DNA of 50,638 bases from Lachnospiraceae bacterium (GCA_902363825.1 CABJBK010000016.1:1-50638), one strand, 5' to 3'. Positions 24,514 through 33,506 are shown, counted from the stretch's first letter. Notes: generated by a model not told the origin, from the sequence alone. Made by a program: numbers and translations.

Positions 24514-25548
24514 ATGATACATTTTGAATGTGATTATACACAGGGCGCGCATCCGAAGATCATCGAGATGTTAGCCAAGACAAATATGGAACAGACAACC
24601 GGCTACGGGGAAGACGGACACTGCGAGCGGGCGCGTCAGATGATCTTGGAAAAATGCCGGAATAAAGATGCATATGTACAGTTTTTAGTAGGCGGAACCC
24701 AGGCAAATACAACCGTCATCGCGGCGGCATTAAGACCGTGGCAGGGCGTGATCTCCGCCGATACCGGGCATATCAACGTGCATGAGACCGGCGCGATCGA
24801 GGCGACCGGACATAAAGTGATCGCGCTTCCAAACAAAGATGGAAAAATAGCGGCGGAACAGATCGATGCCTGCTGCAGGGAACATTTCTCGGCTGGAAAT
24901 GCGGAGCATATGGTACAGCCGGGCATGGTCTATGTATCAAATCCGACGGAATATGGTACACTGTATACAAAAGTGGAATTAGAGGCGATCGGAAAAGTCT
25001 GCCGCAAATATGATCTCATCCTTTTTGTGGATGGCGCGCGAATGGCTTACGGACTTGGCGCAGAGGGAAATGACCTTACGCTTGCGGATTATGCCGCGAT
25101 CAGTGATGTGTTTTATATCGGTGGCACCAAAGCAGGCGCGTTGTTCGGGGAAGCCGTTGTCATTACGGATGAGCGGTTGAAAAAGGATTTCCGCTATATG
25201 ATAAAAAGACAGGGCGGTATGCTTGCCAAGGGCAGACTGCTCGGCATCCAGTATGAGGTGTTAATGGAGGACGACCTGTATACAGAGCTCGGACGCCATG
25301 CCAACGTGCTTGCGGCAAAGATCAAAGAGGCATTCTTAAGAAAAGGATATGAGAGTTACATGGATTCCGTGACGAACCAGCAGTTTTTTATCCTGCCACT
25401 TACTGATTTAGAGAAACTGGGTAAAAAGTACAGTTATTCGTTTGAGAAAAATACGGACGCCACGCATGCGCTGGTGCGGTTCTGCACGAGCTGGGCAACG
25501 ACCGAAGAACAGGTAAATGAGCTGCTTTCGGATGTGGCAGCGCTTTAA
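24514..25548 (+). CDS. ltaE: Low-specificity threonine aldolase (PLP-dependent)
   Basis: A 344-residue fold-type I PLP enzyme that cleaves L-threonine or allo-threonine to glycine and acetaldehyde. The N-terminal segment FECDYTQGAHPKI and the block GYGEDGHCERA are typical. FVDGARMAYGL supplies Asp173 and Arg176 around the cofactor, and Lys206 in YIGGTKAGALFGEA is the Schiff-base lysine. The short 5' region holds an inverted repeat TTCGCTC/GAGCGAA (24470-24499) ending just before the ribosome-binding site aggagg. It yields glycine for one-carbon metabolism. ispF starts 32 bases downstream and may be co-transcribed. Confidence 0.9.
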   Translation: MIHFECDYTQGAHPKIIEMLAKTNMEQTTGYGEDGHCERARQMILEKCRNKDAYVQFLVGGTQANTTVIAAALRPWQGVISADTGHINVHETGAIEATGHKVIALPNKDGKIAAEQIDACCREHFSAGNAEHMVQPGMVYVSNPTEYGTLYTKVELEAIGKVCRKYDLILFVDGARMAYGLGAEGNDLTLADYAAISDVFYIGGTKAGALFGEAVVITDERLKKDFRYMIKRQGGMLAKGRLLGIQYEVLMEDDLYTELGRHANVLAAKIKEAFLRKGYESYMDSVTNQQFFILPLTDLEKLGKKYSYSFEKNTDATHALVRFCTSWATTEEQVNELLSDVAAL

Positions 25549-25580
25549 GACTTTAAGATAAGAGAAGAAAGGAAAAATCT

Positions 25581-26117
25581 ATGCGAGTAGGAATGGGTTA
25601 TGACGTGCATAAACTGGTCGAGGGAAGAGACCTTATCATAGGAGGAGTTACGATCCCGCATCATCTGGGACTGCTTGGGCATTCAGACGCGGATGTACTG
25701 TTACATGCGATCATGGATGCGCTGCTCGGCGCTGCGGCGCTTGGGGATATCGGAAAGCATTTTCCGGATACCGATCCGGCGTATAAAGGCATATCGAGCA
25801 TGAAGCTGCTTGCCCATGTGGGGGGACTGTTGGAAAAAGAATGCTATGTGATCGAAAACATCGACGCGACCGTGATCGCGCAGAAGCCAAAGCTTCGCCC
25901 GTATATCGATGAGATGGAAAAAAATGTGGCAGAGGTGCTGCATCTGGAGAAAAATCAGGTCAATATCAAGGCAACGACCGAAGAAGGGCTCGGATTTACC
26001 GGAACCGAACAGGGAATTTCCGCACAGGCGATCTGCGCGCTGTCTTCCATCTATGAGAGCAGTGTCGCGGTCGGAGGTACGCCGGGTGGCTGCGCGGGCT
26101 GTGGCGGCTGCAGATAG
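25581..26117 (+). CDS. ispF: 2-C-methyl-D-erythritol 2,4-cyclodiphosphate synthase with Cys-rich tail
   Basis: A 178-residue enzyme of the MEP isoprenoid pathway. Metal ligands Asp8 and His10 are in GYDVHKL and His42 is in the segment [18 protein letters not shown]. The C-terminal substrate motif is [18 protein letters not shown]. Usual family length is about 155-160 residues; this one adds a tail ending [14 protein letters not shown] with three Cys in ten residues, not part of the known fold. The tail could bind metal or be a disordered extension. No other isoprenoid gene is nearby. Confidence 0.95.
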   Translation: MRVGMGYDVHKLVEGRDLIIGGVTIPHHLGLLGHSDADVLLHAIMDALLGAAALGDIGKHFPDTDPAYKGISSMKLLAHVGGLLEKECYVIENIDATVIAQKPKLRPYIDEMEKNVAEVLHLEKNQVNIKATTEEGLGFTGTEQGISAQAICALSSIYESSVAVGGTPGGCAGCGGCR

Positions 26118-26137
26118 CGGCAAATGATAAAAAAATC

Positions 26138-26166
26138 TTGACAAACGCAGGGAATTTGCGTAAACT
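26138..26166 (+). promoter_or_regulatory. Promoter of the cysE-cysS T-box transcript
   Basis: TTGACA (26138-26143) and TAAACT (26161-26166) with a 17-base spacer. The spacer contains an inverted repeat ACGCA-N7-TGCGT (26145-26161), which could be a repressor site adding to T-box control. Confidence 0.7.
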
Positions 26167-26172
26167 TGTGTG

Positions 26173-26430
26173 AGAATAAAAGAAAAATGCAGGGAACGGA
26201 AAGAGTAGGATGATACATCTGTACAAGAGAGAAACTGTCACCGGCTGAAAGCAGTTTTTGCAGAGATTATCTGAAAGTGCATCCGGGAGCAGATCAGATG
26301 AAAGCAGATACAGTAGTCTGATCCGTAGATTACACGTTACGTAAGAGAGGGAAAGATATGACAGATATCTTTTAGATAGAGTGGAACCGCGGATAACTTC
26401 GTCTCTAATGAGAAGTTATCCGTTTTTTTA
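26173..26430 (+). promoter_or_regulatory. T-box riboswitch, cysteine-specific
   Basis: The leader holds the T-box core gagtggaaccgcgg (26379-26392), followed at once by a terminator stem GGATAACTTC/GAAGTTATCC (26391-26421) and seven T's. The specifier codon on the 3' side of stem I, in ctgaaagTGCatc, is most likely TGC (26278-26280), which calls for uncharged tRNA-Cys. This agrees with the downstream genes cysE and cysS. When tRNA-Cys is uncharged the antiterminator forms and the operon is read through. The leader start is inferred from the promoter. Confidence 0.92.
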
Positions 26431-26504
26431 TTCACAAAGTATCACCCGCAGGCATTAGATATAATAGCAGAAAAACTGCACAAGACGGAAAGGAAGCGTT
26501 TGAA

Positions 26505-27221
26505 ATGGGATTTTTTCAGTACATAAAAGAAGAAATTCAGGTGATAAAAGAGAGAGATCCGGCGATCAAGAGTTCAGCGGAAGTATTGCTGTATCCGACA
26601 TTCTGGGTCATGCTGAGTTACCGCAGGGCGCATAAACTGTATTTAAAGGGACATTATTTCTGGGCACGCTATATTTCACAGCGCGCAGCCAGAAAGACCG
26701 GGATCGAGATCCATCCGGGCGCAACGATCGGAAAGGGATTTTTCATTGACCATGGTTCCGGTGTCATCATTGGAGAGACCGCGATCGTCGGAGATAACGT
26801 GACACTTTACCAGGGAGTTACCTTAGGCGGAACCGGAAAAGAAACCGGAAAGCGTCATCCGACACTGGGTGATAATGTGATGGTCAGCGCGGGCGCGAAG
26901 ATCATCGGCTCCTTTACCGTCGGTGAAAATTCAAAGATCGGCGCGGGCAGCGTCGTGATCGAGGAGGTACCGCCAAACTGTACCGTAGTCGGTGTGCCGG
27001 GCAGGATCGTAAAACGGGATAACGAGAAAGTGCCGCGCAATGATATGGATCAGGTACATCTGCCGGATCCGGTCAAAGAGGATATCGACCTGCTGCAGAA
27101 AGAAAATTCTGCGCTGTGTAATGAGGTGATCGACCTGGAACAGGAACTGAAAGCGCTGCGTGAAGCGCATGAAAAATGTCAGCGGCGCCAGCGACAGAAT
27201 GAGCAGGAAAACAGAGCATAA
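26505..27221 (+). CDS. cysE: Serine O-acetyltransferase
   Basis: A 238-residue acetyltransferase of the left-handed beta-helix fold that makes O-acetylserine for cysteine synthesis. The hexapeptide repeats run from ~residue 68 to 170 (IHPGATIGKGFFIDHGSGVIIG, with His83 the probable catalytic base, then VTLYQGVTLGGTGK). Residues ~195-238 form a charged coiled-coil extension (LLQKENSALCNEVIDLEQEL) longer than in many CysE proteins. It lacks the extended N-terminal domain of E. coli CysE, as is usual in Firmicutes. It is the first gene behind the cysteine T-box; cysS follows after 18 bases. Confidence 0.94.
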   Translation: MGFFQYIKEEIQVIKERDPAIKSSAEVLLYPTFWVMLSYRRAHKLYLKGHYFWARYISQRAARKTGIEIHPGATIGKGFFIDHGSGVIIGETAIVGDNVTLYQGVTLGGTGKETGKRHPTLGDNVMVSAGAKIIGSFTVGENSKIGAGSVVIEEVPPNCTVVGVPGRIVKRDNEKVPRNDMDQVHLPDPVKEDIDLLQKENSALCNEVIDLEQELKALREAHEKCQRRQRQNEQENRA

Positions 27222-27239
27222 AGCAGAATGGAGGAACCC

Positions 27240-28646
27240 ATGAAGATATATAATACATTGACAAGAAAAAAAGAGGAATTTCAGCCGATCGAGGAAGGCA
27301 AGGTGCGCATGTATGTGTGCGGACCGACCGTGTACAACTATATCCATATCGGAAATGCGAGACCGATGATCATTTTTGATACATTCCGCCGTTATCTGGA
27401 GTACAAGGGCTATGAGGTCAACTATGTATCCAACTTTACGGATGTCGATGACAAGATCATCAAAGAAGCGATCGAAGAGGGGATCACAGCAGAAGATGTA
27501 TCCGCGCGTTTTATAGCCGAGTGCAAAAAGGATATGGCGGATCTGAATCTGAAGCCGGCGACAACACATCCGCTTGCAACGCAGGAGATCGACGGCATGA
27601 TCGAAATGATAAAGACACTGATCGAGAAGGGCTATGCGTATGCGGCGGCGGACGGAACGGTTTATTACCGTACACGCAAATTCGAGGGCTACGGCAAGCT
27701 TTCCCATAAAAATATTGATGACCTGGAAGCCGGACACCGAAACATCAAGGTGACCGGAGACTTAAAGGAAGACCCGCTTGACTTTGTTTTGTGGAAACCG
27801 AAAAAAGACGGTGAACCATACTGGGAATCCCCATGGTGCGAGGGTCGTCCGGGCTGGCACATTGAGTGCTCGGTCATGGCAAAAAAATATCTCGGAGATA
27901 CCATTGACATCCATGCCGGTGGAGAGGATCTTATCTTCCCGCATCATGAAAATGAGATCGCGCAGTCAGAGGCGGCAAACGGTGTACCGTTTGCGCACTA
28001 CTGGATGCACAACGGATTTTTGAATATCAACAACCAGAAAATGTCAAAGTCCCTTGGAAACTTTTTTACTGTCCGTGAGATCGGGGAAAAGTACGATCTT
28101 CAGGTGCTTCGTTTCTTTATGTTAAGCGCGCATTACCGTACACCGCTCAATTTCAGCGCGGAACTCATGGATGCGGCGAAAAGCGGTCTTGAGCGTGTGC
28201 TGACAGCTGTGGATAATCTGAAACATCTGAGCGGCGCCGCGAAAACCGGGCATATGACAGATGAGGAAAAGGCAGCATTTTCGGCAAGCGAGGATTTCGT
28301 AAAGAAATTTGAGGCGGCAATGGAAGACGATGCGAATACGGCCGATGCGGTATCCGCAGTCTTTGAACTGGTAAAATTTGCCAATTCCAACACATCTTCG
28401 GAGAACAGCAAAGAATATTTAGATGCGCTCTATGACCGCTTAAATACACTGTGCGGAGTGCTCGGTATCCGCGTGGAGCGAAAAGAAGAAATCTTAGATA
28501 CCGAGATCGAAGGTCTGATCGCGGAGCGTCAGGCGGCAAGAAAAGAAAAGAATTTCGCACGGGCAGATGAGATCAGAGATCTTTTACTGGAAAAGGGCAT
28601 TGTCCTGGAAGACACGAGAGAAGGCGTAAAATGGAAAAGGGCATAA
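27240..28646 (+). CDS. cysS: Cysteinyl-tRNA synthetase
   Basis: A 468-residue class I synthetase. Cys27 in [17 protein letters not shown] is the first zinc ligand and HIGN at 36-39 the ATP-binding motif; KMSKS is at 267-271. [15 protein letters not shown] and [18 protein letters not shown] complete the zinc and cysteine site. An upstream in-frame ATG at 27228 is rejected because gagg at 27231-27234 is the ribosome-binding site for the ATG at 27240. The gene is under the upstream T-box and overlaps mrnC by 16 bases. Confidence 0.97.
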   Translation: MKIYNTLTRKKEEFQPIEEGKVRMYVCGPTVYNYIHIGNARPMIIFDTFRRYLEYKGYEVNYVSNFTDVDDKIIKEAIEEGITAEDVSARFIAECKKDMADLNLKPATTHPLATQEIDGMIEMIKTLIEKGYAYAAADGTVYYRTRKFEGYGKLSHKNIDDLEAGHRNIKVTGDLKEDPLDFVLWKPKKDGEPYWESPWCEGRPGWHIECSVMAKKYLGDTIDIHAGGEDLIFPHHENEIAQSEAANGVPFAHYWMHNGFLNINNQKMSKSLGNFFTVREIGEKYDLQVLRFFMLSAHYRTPLNFSAELMDAAKSGLERVLTAVDNLKHLSGAAKTGHMTDEEKAAFSASEDFVKKFEAAMEDDANTADAVSAVFELVKFANSNTSSENSKEYLDALYDRLNTLCGVLGIRVERKEEILDTEIEGLIAERQAARKEKNFARADEIRDLLLEKGIVLEDTREGVKWKRA

Positions 28647-29095
28647 ATGCGTATATCAAGGAGCGGTTTCATCTTGGCGATGTGGATATCCGCACCTATT
28701 CTCCGCTGACACTTGCCTACATCGGGGACGGGATCTACGATCTGGTGATCCGCTCGGTCGTGGTCGGCAGAGGAAACACAAAGGCGGGAAAACTGCATCA
28801 GACCACCAGCCAGCTGGTAAAAGCGCATGCGCAGTCGGAAATGATGCACGCGATCGAGCCGGAGCTGACAGAGGAAGAAAGTGATGTGTTCCGCAGAGGG
28901 CGTAACGCAAAGTCGCCGACCATGGCAAAGAACGCGACGATGGCGGATTACCGGCGCGCAACGGGCTTTGAGGCACTCATGGGATATCTGTATCTGAAGG
29001 ATGATTTTGAACGTCTGGTGGAACTGGTTCTGTGCGGACTGGAGCACTATGACGCGAAAACAGGAAAGACCATAGAAGAAAAACAGGGAGAATAG
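28631..29095 (+). CDS. mrnC: Mini-ribonuclease 3
   Basis: A 154-residue protein consisting of a single RNase III catalytic domain without a double-stranded RNA binding domain, as in B. subtilis MrnC, which matures the ends of 23S rRNA. The signature [14 protein letters not shown] contains catalytic Asp33; the helix [12 protein letters not shown] and the second acidic site [13 protein letters not shown] follow. It starts inside the end of cysS and is followed by rlmB after 1 base, the standard Firmicute order. Confidence 0.95.
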   Translation: MEKGINAYIKERFHLGDVDIRTYSPLTLAYIGDGIYDLVIRSVVVGRGNTKAGKLHQTTSQLVKAHAQSEMMHAIEPELTEEESDVFRRGRNAKSPTMAKNATMADYRRATGFEALMGYLYLKDDFERLVELVLCGLEHYDAKTGKTIEEKQGE

Positions 29096-29096
29096 A

Positions 29097-29837
29097 ATGG
29101 AAATCGAAGAATTAAAGATTGAAGGAAGAAATGCGGTGCTTGAGGCATTCCGTTCCGGACGGACGATAGACAAGCTTTTTGTACTTGACGGCTGCAAGGA
29201 CGGACCGGTGCAGTCGATCATGCGGGAGGCGAAAAAGCATGATACGATCGTGAATTTTGTAACAAAGGAACGCCTGGATCAGCTTTCCGAGACGAAAAAG
29301 CATCAGGGCGTGATCGCAATGGCGGCAGCCTACGGTTATTCCACGGTCAATGAGATCCTGGCGCGCGCGGAAGAAAAAGGAGAACCGCCGTTTCTGGTAC
29401 TATTGGATAATATCGAAGATCCGCACAATCTCGGTGCGATCATAAGAACGGCAAACCTTGCCGGAGCGCATGGCGTGATCATCCCAAAGAGACGTGCGGT
29501 CGGGCTTACAGCGACCGTGGCAAAGGCATCCGCCGGAGCCATCAACTATACACCGGTGGCAAAAGTGACCAATCTGACACAGACGATCAAGGAATTAAAA
29601 GAAAAGGGAATCTGGTTTGTGTGCGCGGACATGGGCGGAACCACAATGTACGACCTTGATCTGAAAGGACCGATCGGACTTGTGATCGGAAATGAAGGAG
29701 AGGGCGTCGGAAAACTGGTAAAGGAAAACTGTGACTTTATCGCGTCCATACCGATGCGCGGAGATATCGATTCGTTAAATGCTTCGGTTGCGTGCGGTGT
29801 TTTGAGTTTCGAGATCGTAAGACAGCGCATGAGCTAA
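29097..29837 (+). CDS. rlmB: 23S rRNA (guanosine-2'-O)-methyltransferase RlmB, TrmH family
   Basis: A 246-residue SPOUT methyltransferase. The N-terminal ~75 residues form the substrate-binding domain (EGRNAVLEAFRSG). The C-terminal knot carries the three TrmH motifs: NIEDPHNLGAIIRTANLAGAHG, IGLVIGNEGEGVG and IPMRGDIDSLNASVACGVL, for AdoMet binding and catalysis. By family it methylates a conserved guanosine (G2251 in E. coli) of 23S rRNA. It sits between mrnC and sigH, so two rRNA-maturation genes are adjacent. The B. subtilis order has yacP next; here that gene is absent. Confidence 0.95.
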   Translation: MEIEELKIEGRNAVLEAFRSGRTIDKLFVLDGCKDGPVQSIMREAKKHDTIVNFVTKERLDQLSETKKHQGVIAMAAAYGYSTVNEILARAEEKGEPPFLVLLDNIEDPHNLGAIIRTANLAGAHGVIIPKRRAVGLTATVAKASAGAINYTPVAKVTNLTQTIKELKEKGIWFVCADMGGTTMYDLDLKGPIGLVIGNEGEGVGKLVKENCDFIASIPMRGDIDSLNASVACGVLSFEIVRQRMS

Positions 29838-29863
29838 AGAAAAGCAGGACCAAGGAGGGGACG

Positions 29864-30430
29864 ATGCCGGAAAAGTGGGAGTGTTCGGATGAAGAACTGA
29901 TCGCGCGTCTGCGGGACGGACAGGATGAGATTATGGATTATCTTATAGACAAGTACAAACATCTGGTCAGAAAAAAGGCGAAAGTCATGTTTCTGATCGG
30001 CGGAGATACGGATGATCTGATCCAGGAAGGGATGATCGGGCTGTTTAAGGCGATCCGTGATTACCGGCCGGAGAAAGAGAGCTCTTTTTATCATTTTGCG
30101 GAACTTTGTATTTCCAGACAGATGTATACAGCAATCGAGGCGTCGAACCGTAAAAAGCATGCGCCGCTCAATTCCTATGTTTCGTTATCGGAGCCGGAGA
30201 GCGGTGGGATCGGGGAGTTGCTCGAGACAAGCCCGGAACAGATGATGATCGACCGGGAAAATGTTGCGCAGATCAAAGAGCGGATCGAAAAGAGTCTGAG
30301 TGATATGGAAAAAGAAGTCCTCGCGTATTACATGCAGGGCATGAATTATGTGCAGATCGCGGAAATCATGGAGAGATCACCGAAATCCATCGATAACGCA
30401 TTGCAGAGGATCAAAAATAAGCTGAAATAA
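29864..30430 (+). CDS. sigH: RNA polymerase sporulation-type sigma factor SigH
   Basis: A 188-residue sigma-70 family factor. Region 2 spans ~20-90 (DYLIDKYKHLVRKKAK, DLIQEGMIGLFKAIRDY) and region 4 ~135-188, ending in the helix-turn-helix MNYVQIAEIMERSPKSIDNALQRIK. The gene order after rlmB and the size match sigma-H. In spore formers it drives early sporulation genes; in related non-sporulating gut bacteria its targets differ. The ATG at 29864 follows aaggagg at 5-6 bases; the longer frame would overlap rlmB without a site. A strong terminator follows. Confidence 0.92.
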   Translation: MPEKWECSDEELIARLRDGQDEIMDYLIDKYKHLVRKKAKVMFLIGGDTDDLIQEGMIGLFKAIRDYRPEKESSFYHFAELCISRQMYTAIEASNRKKHAPLNSYVSLSEPESGGIGELLETSPEQMMIDRENVAQIKERIEKSLSDMEKEVLAYYMQGMNYVQIAEIMERSPKSIDNALQRIKNKLK

Positions 30431-30471
30431 AAACAGCCGCAGGAATGTGAGAGTTCCTGCGGCTGTTTTTT
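30429..30471. terminator. Bidirectional terminator between sigH and the S1-domain gene
   Basis: A perfect stem of about 16 bp (AAAACAGCCGCAGGAA with TTCCTGCGGCTGTTTT) has A's on one flank and T's on the other, so it can serve both convergent genes. Confidence 0.92.
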
Positions 30472-30483
30472 AGTTTCTGTTCT

Positions 30484-31410
30484 TTAGTTTAATTTAAAGT
30501 TTTTGAGCAGATCACCAAGACTTGTGGATGCGGCTTCATTGGAAGTGTAGTCGGAGATGCTTTCAGCTTCCTCTGCGGAAGTATCGACCATCTCTTCCTC
30601 TAACGCGCGCATGCTGAGGCTGATCTTGCTGTTATCGGTATTTAAAACCTTGACTTTGACCTTCTGACCTTCTTTTAAGACTTCAGACGGCTTTCCGATC
30701 CGGCGTTCGCAGATCTGGGAGACATGAACCAGACCGCTCAGACCATCGCCGAGATTTACAAAAGCGCCGTACGGCATTAAGGTTTCTACGGTTCCCTCCA
30801 TGATGCTGCCCGGAACGATCATGGAAATTCTGTGGTTGCGTTCTTCGATCTCTTTTTCCTTCGCGACCACTTTTGCGGAGAGCACCAGTTTTTCCTTCGA
30901 CGGATCTGCGGTGATCACGCGGACATCCAGTTCCTTCCCGATGTAAGGTGCGGTATCCTCCACATAGTTTAAGGAAAGCTGGGATGCCGGGATAAACGCG
31001 CGGATGCCGTCCAGATAGGCAACTACGCCGCTTGGCACACTTTCCTTTACTTTTACCTGCAGAGTCGTTTCATTGTCCAGATACTCTTTGAATTTATCCC
31101 AGGCGAGCATGTCGTTTGCCTCGCGCATGGAGAGCTGGATATTGCCCTCGCCGTCATCACGGCTTATGACGGTTGCCTCCAAAGAATCGCCGACGTGAAT
31201 GTTTTCCAGAATGGAAAAATCCGGGTCATTGGAAAATTCAGATACTTTTATGATGCCGGGCGCATAATATTTCAGATCCAGAGTCGCTTCTTCCTCGGAA
31301 ACAGAGATGACGGTTCCGGTTAAGATGTCACCCTCGTGGATGGTGCGGAAGGAAGCCTCCAGTTCATCCTTAAAATCGTCCATTGTTTCAGTTTTTGTAT
31401 TTTCGTCCAT
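30484..31410 (-). CDS. S1 RNA-binding domain protein (ribosomal protein S1-like)
   Basis: A 308-residue protein with three S1 (OB-fold) domains at ~26-96, 113-182 and 201-268. The third is the most canonical (GTVETLMPYGAFVNLGDGLSGLVHVSQI). Acidic tails flank them. Ribosomal S1 in Firmicutes usually has four such domains, so this is the short form and probably binds mRNA at the ribosome. The start at 31410 follows AAGGAG on the minus strand, and the longer upstream frame is not a gene. A + strand promoter for the neighbouring gene lies ~95 bases upstream, so the two transcripts diverge. Confidence 0.85.
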   Translation of the reverse strand: MDENTKTETMDDFKDELEASFRTIHEGDILTGTVISVSEEEATLDLKYYAPGIIKVSEFSNDPDFSILENIHVGDSLEATVISRDDGEGNIQLSMREANDMLAWDKFKEYLDNETTLQVKVKESVPSGVVAYLDGIRAFIPASQLSLNYVEDTAPYIGKELDVRVITADPSKEKLVLSAKVVAKEKEIEERNHRISMIVPGSIMEGTVETLMPYGAFVNLGDGLSGLVHVSQICERRIGKPSEVLKEGQKVKVKVLNTDNSKISLSMRALEEEMVDTSAEEAESISDYTSNEAASTSLGDLLKNFKLN

Positions 31411-31504
31411 GTTATAAAACTCCTTTTTGCTCAGATTGCGGACAAAAAGCGGTCCGCTGTTTTTAATGTAGCATATTGCCGCGTGAAATGCAATTATCGG
31501 ATGC

Positions 31505-31533
31505 TTGTCCGGAAAGTGGGGACATGATATAAT
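31505..31533 (+). promoter_or_regulatory. Promoter of the membrane protein/HAD operon
   Basis: TTGTCC (31505-31510) and a perfect TATAAT (31528-31533) with 17 bases between. The start codon is only 18 bases beyond the -10 box, so the leader is very short. Confidence 0.75.
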
Positions 31534-31551
31534 GGGCGGAAGAAAGAAGAA

Positions 31552-32025
31552 ATGAGGAAAATGAGGATGCGGCATACAAAGATACCGGTAATGGATGCGG
31601 TACTGGAAATTTTAGCGGCGATGGGAGCCGTGACAGGGATCGGTCTTGAACTGTATTATTTTAAGATGGCAGGGACAGGATTGTCGGATGCGGTGGTGAC
31701 GATCCTTTTTGTTGCAGGGATCTATCTTTTGTTTTCGGTGATGGAGCGTTATCCGGCAGTGTGGAATCTTTTGATCCCCGCCCGTCAAAAAAGCAGGATC
31801 TATGCGGTTCGTCTGGCGCTTGGCATCAAGGTTTTATTTATGGGAATGACCGTTTACACAGCGGCCTGTGATGTTTACAGGATCTACAGCAGCAGTGTGG
31901 TATTCTGGGCTGTGGTCGCGGCGGGTGTCGTGCTCGTTATTTTTATGAAATACCGTATGTGGCAGAGTAACAGGAAAGAAGACAGGAAAAATTCCGGAGG
32001 AGAAAATGGAAGCAGTAGTATTTGA
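31552..32025 (+). CDS. Small integral membrane protein of unknown function
   Basis: A 157-residue protein with four predicted membrane segments (about 13-37, 43-64, 84-108 and 112-133) and a hydrophilic, charged C-terminal tail. I do not recognise the family. The start is uncertain: ATGs at 31552, 31561 and 31567 are in frame and the gaggaaa between them could serve a later one. The HAD phosphatase gene begins 20 bases before its stop codon, so the pair is translationally coupled, but this says little about function. Confidence 0.7.
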   Translation: MRKMRMRHTKIPVMDAVLEILAAMGAVTGIGLELYYFKMAGTGLSDAVVTILFVAGIYLLFSVMERYPAVWNLLIPARQKSRIYAVRLALGIKVLFMGMTVYTAACDVYRIYSSSVVFWAVVAAGVVLVIFMKYRMWQSNRKEDRKNSGGENGSSSI

Positions 32026-32674
32026 TATGGATGGCGTGATCTTTGATACAGAGCGTCTGGTTTTGGAAGGATGGGCAGAGACAGGGAAAAAGCACGGGAT
32101 CGAAGGGACCGATGCGGTCTGCAGACAGTGTCTCGGAACGACATATGAAGTCTCAAGACAGATCTTTTTAGATCATTACGGTGAGGATTTTCCTTATGAA
32201 ACTTATAAAGAAGAAATGCGTGCGTATTTTTACCGTGCGATCGAAAAAGAAGTGCCGTTAAAGCCGGGGATCCGGGAAATTCTGGAGTACTTAAAAAAAG
32301 AAGGATTCCGGATCGGACTGGCTTCGTCCACCAGACGTGAGGCGGTGCTTTCCGAACTGGATCAGGATGGCCTGACCGGATATTTCGACGTGGTCATCGG
32401 CGGAGACCTCTTAAAACGCAGCAAACCGGAACCGGATATCTATCTTATGGCATGCAGGGAACTTGGCGTGGAGCCGGTGCAGGCATACGCGATTGAAGAC
32501 TCCTATAACGGGATACGTTCTGCCCATGCGGCTGGAATGCACCCGATCATGGTGCCGGATCTCATGCCTCCGACAGAAGAAATGAGAGAAAAGAGTGTGG
32601 TGATCTGCGATAATCTGCAGGAAGCACAAAAATTCATTGAAAAAATGAGAAAAAATAACGAAAAACAATTATAA
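32006..32674 (+). CDS. HAD-superfamily hydrolase (beta-phosphoglucomutase-like)
   Basis: A 222-residue HAD-IA protein. The nucleophile Asp7 and general acid Asp9 are in VFDMDGVIFDTE, followed by a helical cap. Motif II is LASSTRR, motif III is KPEPDIY with its lysine, and motif IV is AIEDSYNGIRSAHAAGM. It is a sugar-phosphate phosphatase or mutase. The residues after the nucleophile (VIFDTE) fit the phosphatase/phosphoglucomutase branch, but the substrate cannot be named. ggagg lies just before the ATG, within the end of the membrane protein gene. Confidence 0.9.
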   Translation: MEAVVFDMDGVIFDTERLVLEGWAETGKKHGIEGTDAVCRQCLGTTYEVSRQIFLDHYGEDFPYETYKEEMRAYFYRAIEKEVPLKPGIREILEYLKKEGFRIGLASSTRREAVLSELDQDGLTGYFDVVIGGDLLKRSKPEPDIYLMACRELGVEPVQAYAIEDSYNGIRSAHAAGMHPIMVPDLMPPTEEMREKSVVICDNLQEAQKFIEKMRKNNEKQL

Positions 32675-32687
32675 TATCAAAAAATAC

Positions 32688-32716
32688 TTAAAAATATTTC
32701 CTAATTGTGGTAAAAT
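32688..32716 (+). promoter_or_regulatory. Candidate promoter of mecA
   Basis: TTAAAA (32688-32693) and TAAAAT (32711-32716) with a 17-base spacer in the 115-base gap before mecA. The -35 box is weak. Confidence 0.4.
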
Positions 32717-32789
32717 AATAACAGAAAAACATCTGGCATTTTGAATATTAACGGGCATCTGGGCGAAGAGATGCAGAAAGTGTGATGCT

Positions 32790-33359
32790 ATGAAAGTAAA
32801 GATGATCAACGGAAATGATATTCAATGTGTAGTTACCGAAGAGGAGATAAGACAGTATGGTCTTGAGATGAATGATATTTTTTCAAATACGGGGAAAGCA
32901 CAGTCTTTTTTAAACGAGATACTGGATCTTGTGGAGGAGGAGACCGGCTGTGTCGTAGGAGATGGCGCAAAGACCGTACAGGCGGTCTGCCTTCCGGGAA
33001 ATGCGGTTGCGCTTACCTTTTCAGACCGTGAGAGCGCGGAGTTTCCGGAGGAAGCATCGCTGCTTCCGGAAAAGAAGCTGGAAGTGCTTGGTTTTGGAAC
33101 GATTACCGAGGCAATCGCGTTTACGAGGTCACTCGATTTTACCGAGTATGACAGGGCGAAATTCTGTAAAGAAAAAGAGATCTTTTATCTGATCGTGGAT
33201 CTGACCGGAAGCAGTGCAAAAAAGATCGATCATTTCTTCGCGGCGGCGTGTGAGTACGCAAGGACGGTCGAGGAGGATGAATGGCGCGCGTCTTATCTGG
33301 AAGAACACGCCACGGTTCTGATCGGGCAGCACGCCATGCATGTTCTGGCAGGCTTGTGA
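32790..33359 (+). CDS. mecA: MecA-family adaptor protein
   Basis: A 189-residue protein matching MecA/NegA adaptors, which deliver substrates to the ClpC unfoldase. The N-terminal segment (MKVKMINGNDIQCVVTEEEI, YGLEMNDIFSN) is the substrate-binding part. The C-terminal half, with the pattern FGTITEAIAFTR and SLDFTEYDRAKFCKEKEIFYLIVD, is the ClpC-docking domain. In B. subtilis MecA limits competence by sending ComK to ClpCP; the target here is unknown. It stands alone with a strong terminator. Confidence 0.85.
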   Translation: MKVKMINGNDIQCVVTEEEIRQYGLEMNDIFSNTGKAQSFLNEILDLVEEETGCVVGDGAKTVQAVCLPGNAVALTFSDRESAEFPEEASLLPEKKLEVLGFGTITEAIAFTRSLDFTEYDRAKFCKEKEIFYLIVDLTGSSAKKIDHFFAAACEYARTVEEDEWRASYLEEHATVLIGQHAMHVLAGL

Positions 33360-33369
33360 GAGAAAAAGG

Positions 33370-33409
33370 CAGGAGTTTCGGAGAAAAATCCGGAACTTCT
33401 GTTTTTTTT
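33370..33409 (+). terminator. Terminator after mecA
   Basis: The stem CAGGAGTTTCGGA/TCCGGAACTTCTG with one or two non-Watson-Crick pairs and a GAAAAA loop is followed by eight T's. Confidence 0.9.
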
Positions 33410-33441
33410 GTGAGAAATGTCGAAAATTGTACAATATGATA

Positions 33442-33471
33442 TTGATTTAACTGGAAGATATATACTATAAT
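33442..33471 (+). promoter_or_regulatory. Sigma-A-type promoter of the chemotaxis receptor gene
   Basis: TTGATT (33442-33447) and TATAAT (33466-33471) with 18 bases between. I see no sigma-28 element (GCCGATAA-like) before this gene, although chemotaxis receptors often have one. Confidence 0.55.
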
Positions 33472-33506
33472 AATCTTATTATGATTGAGATGGAGGATGG
33501 TTATCT

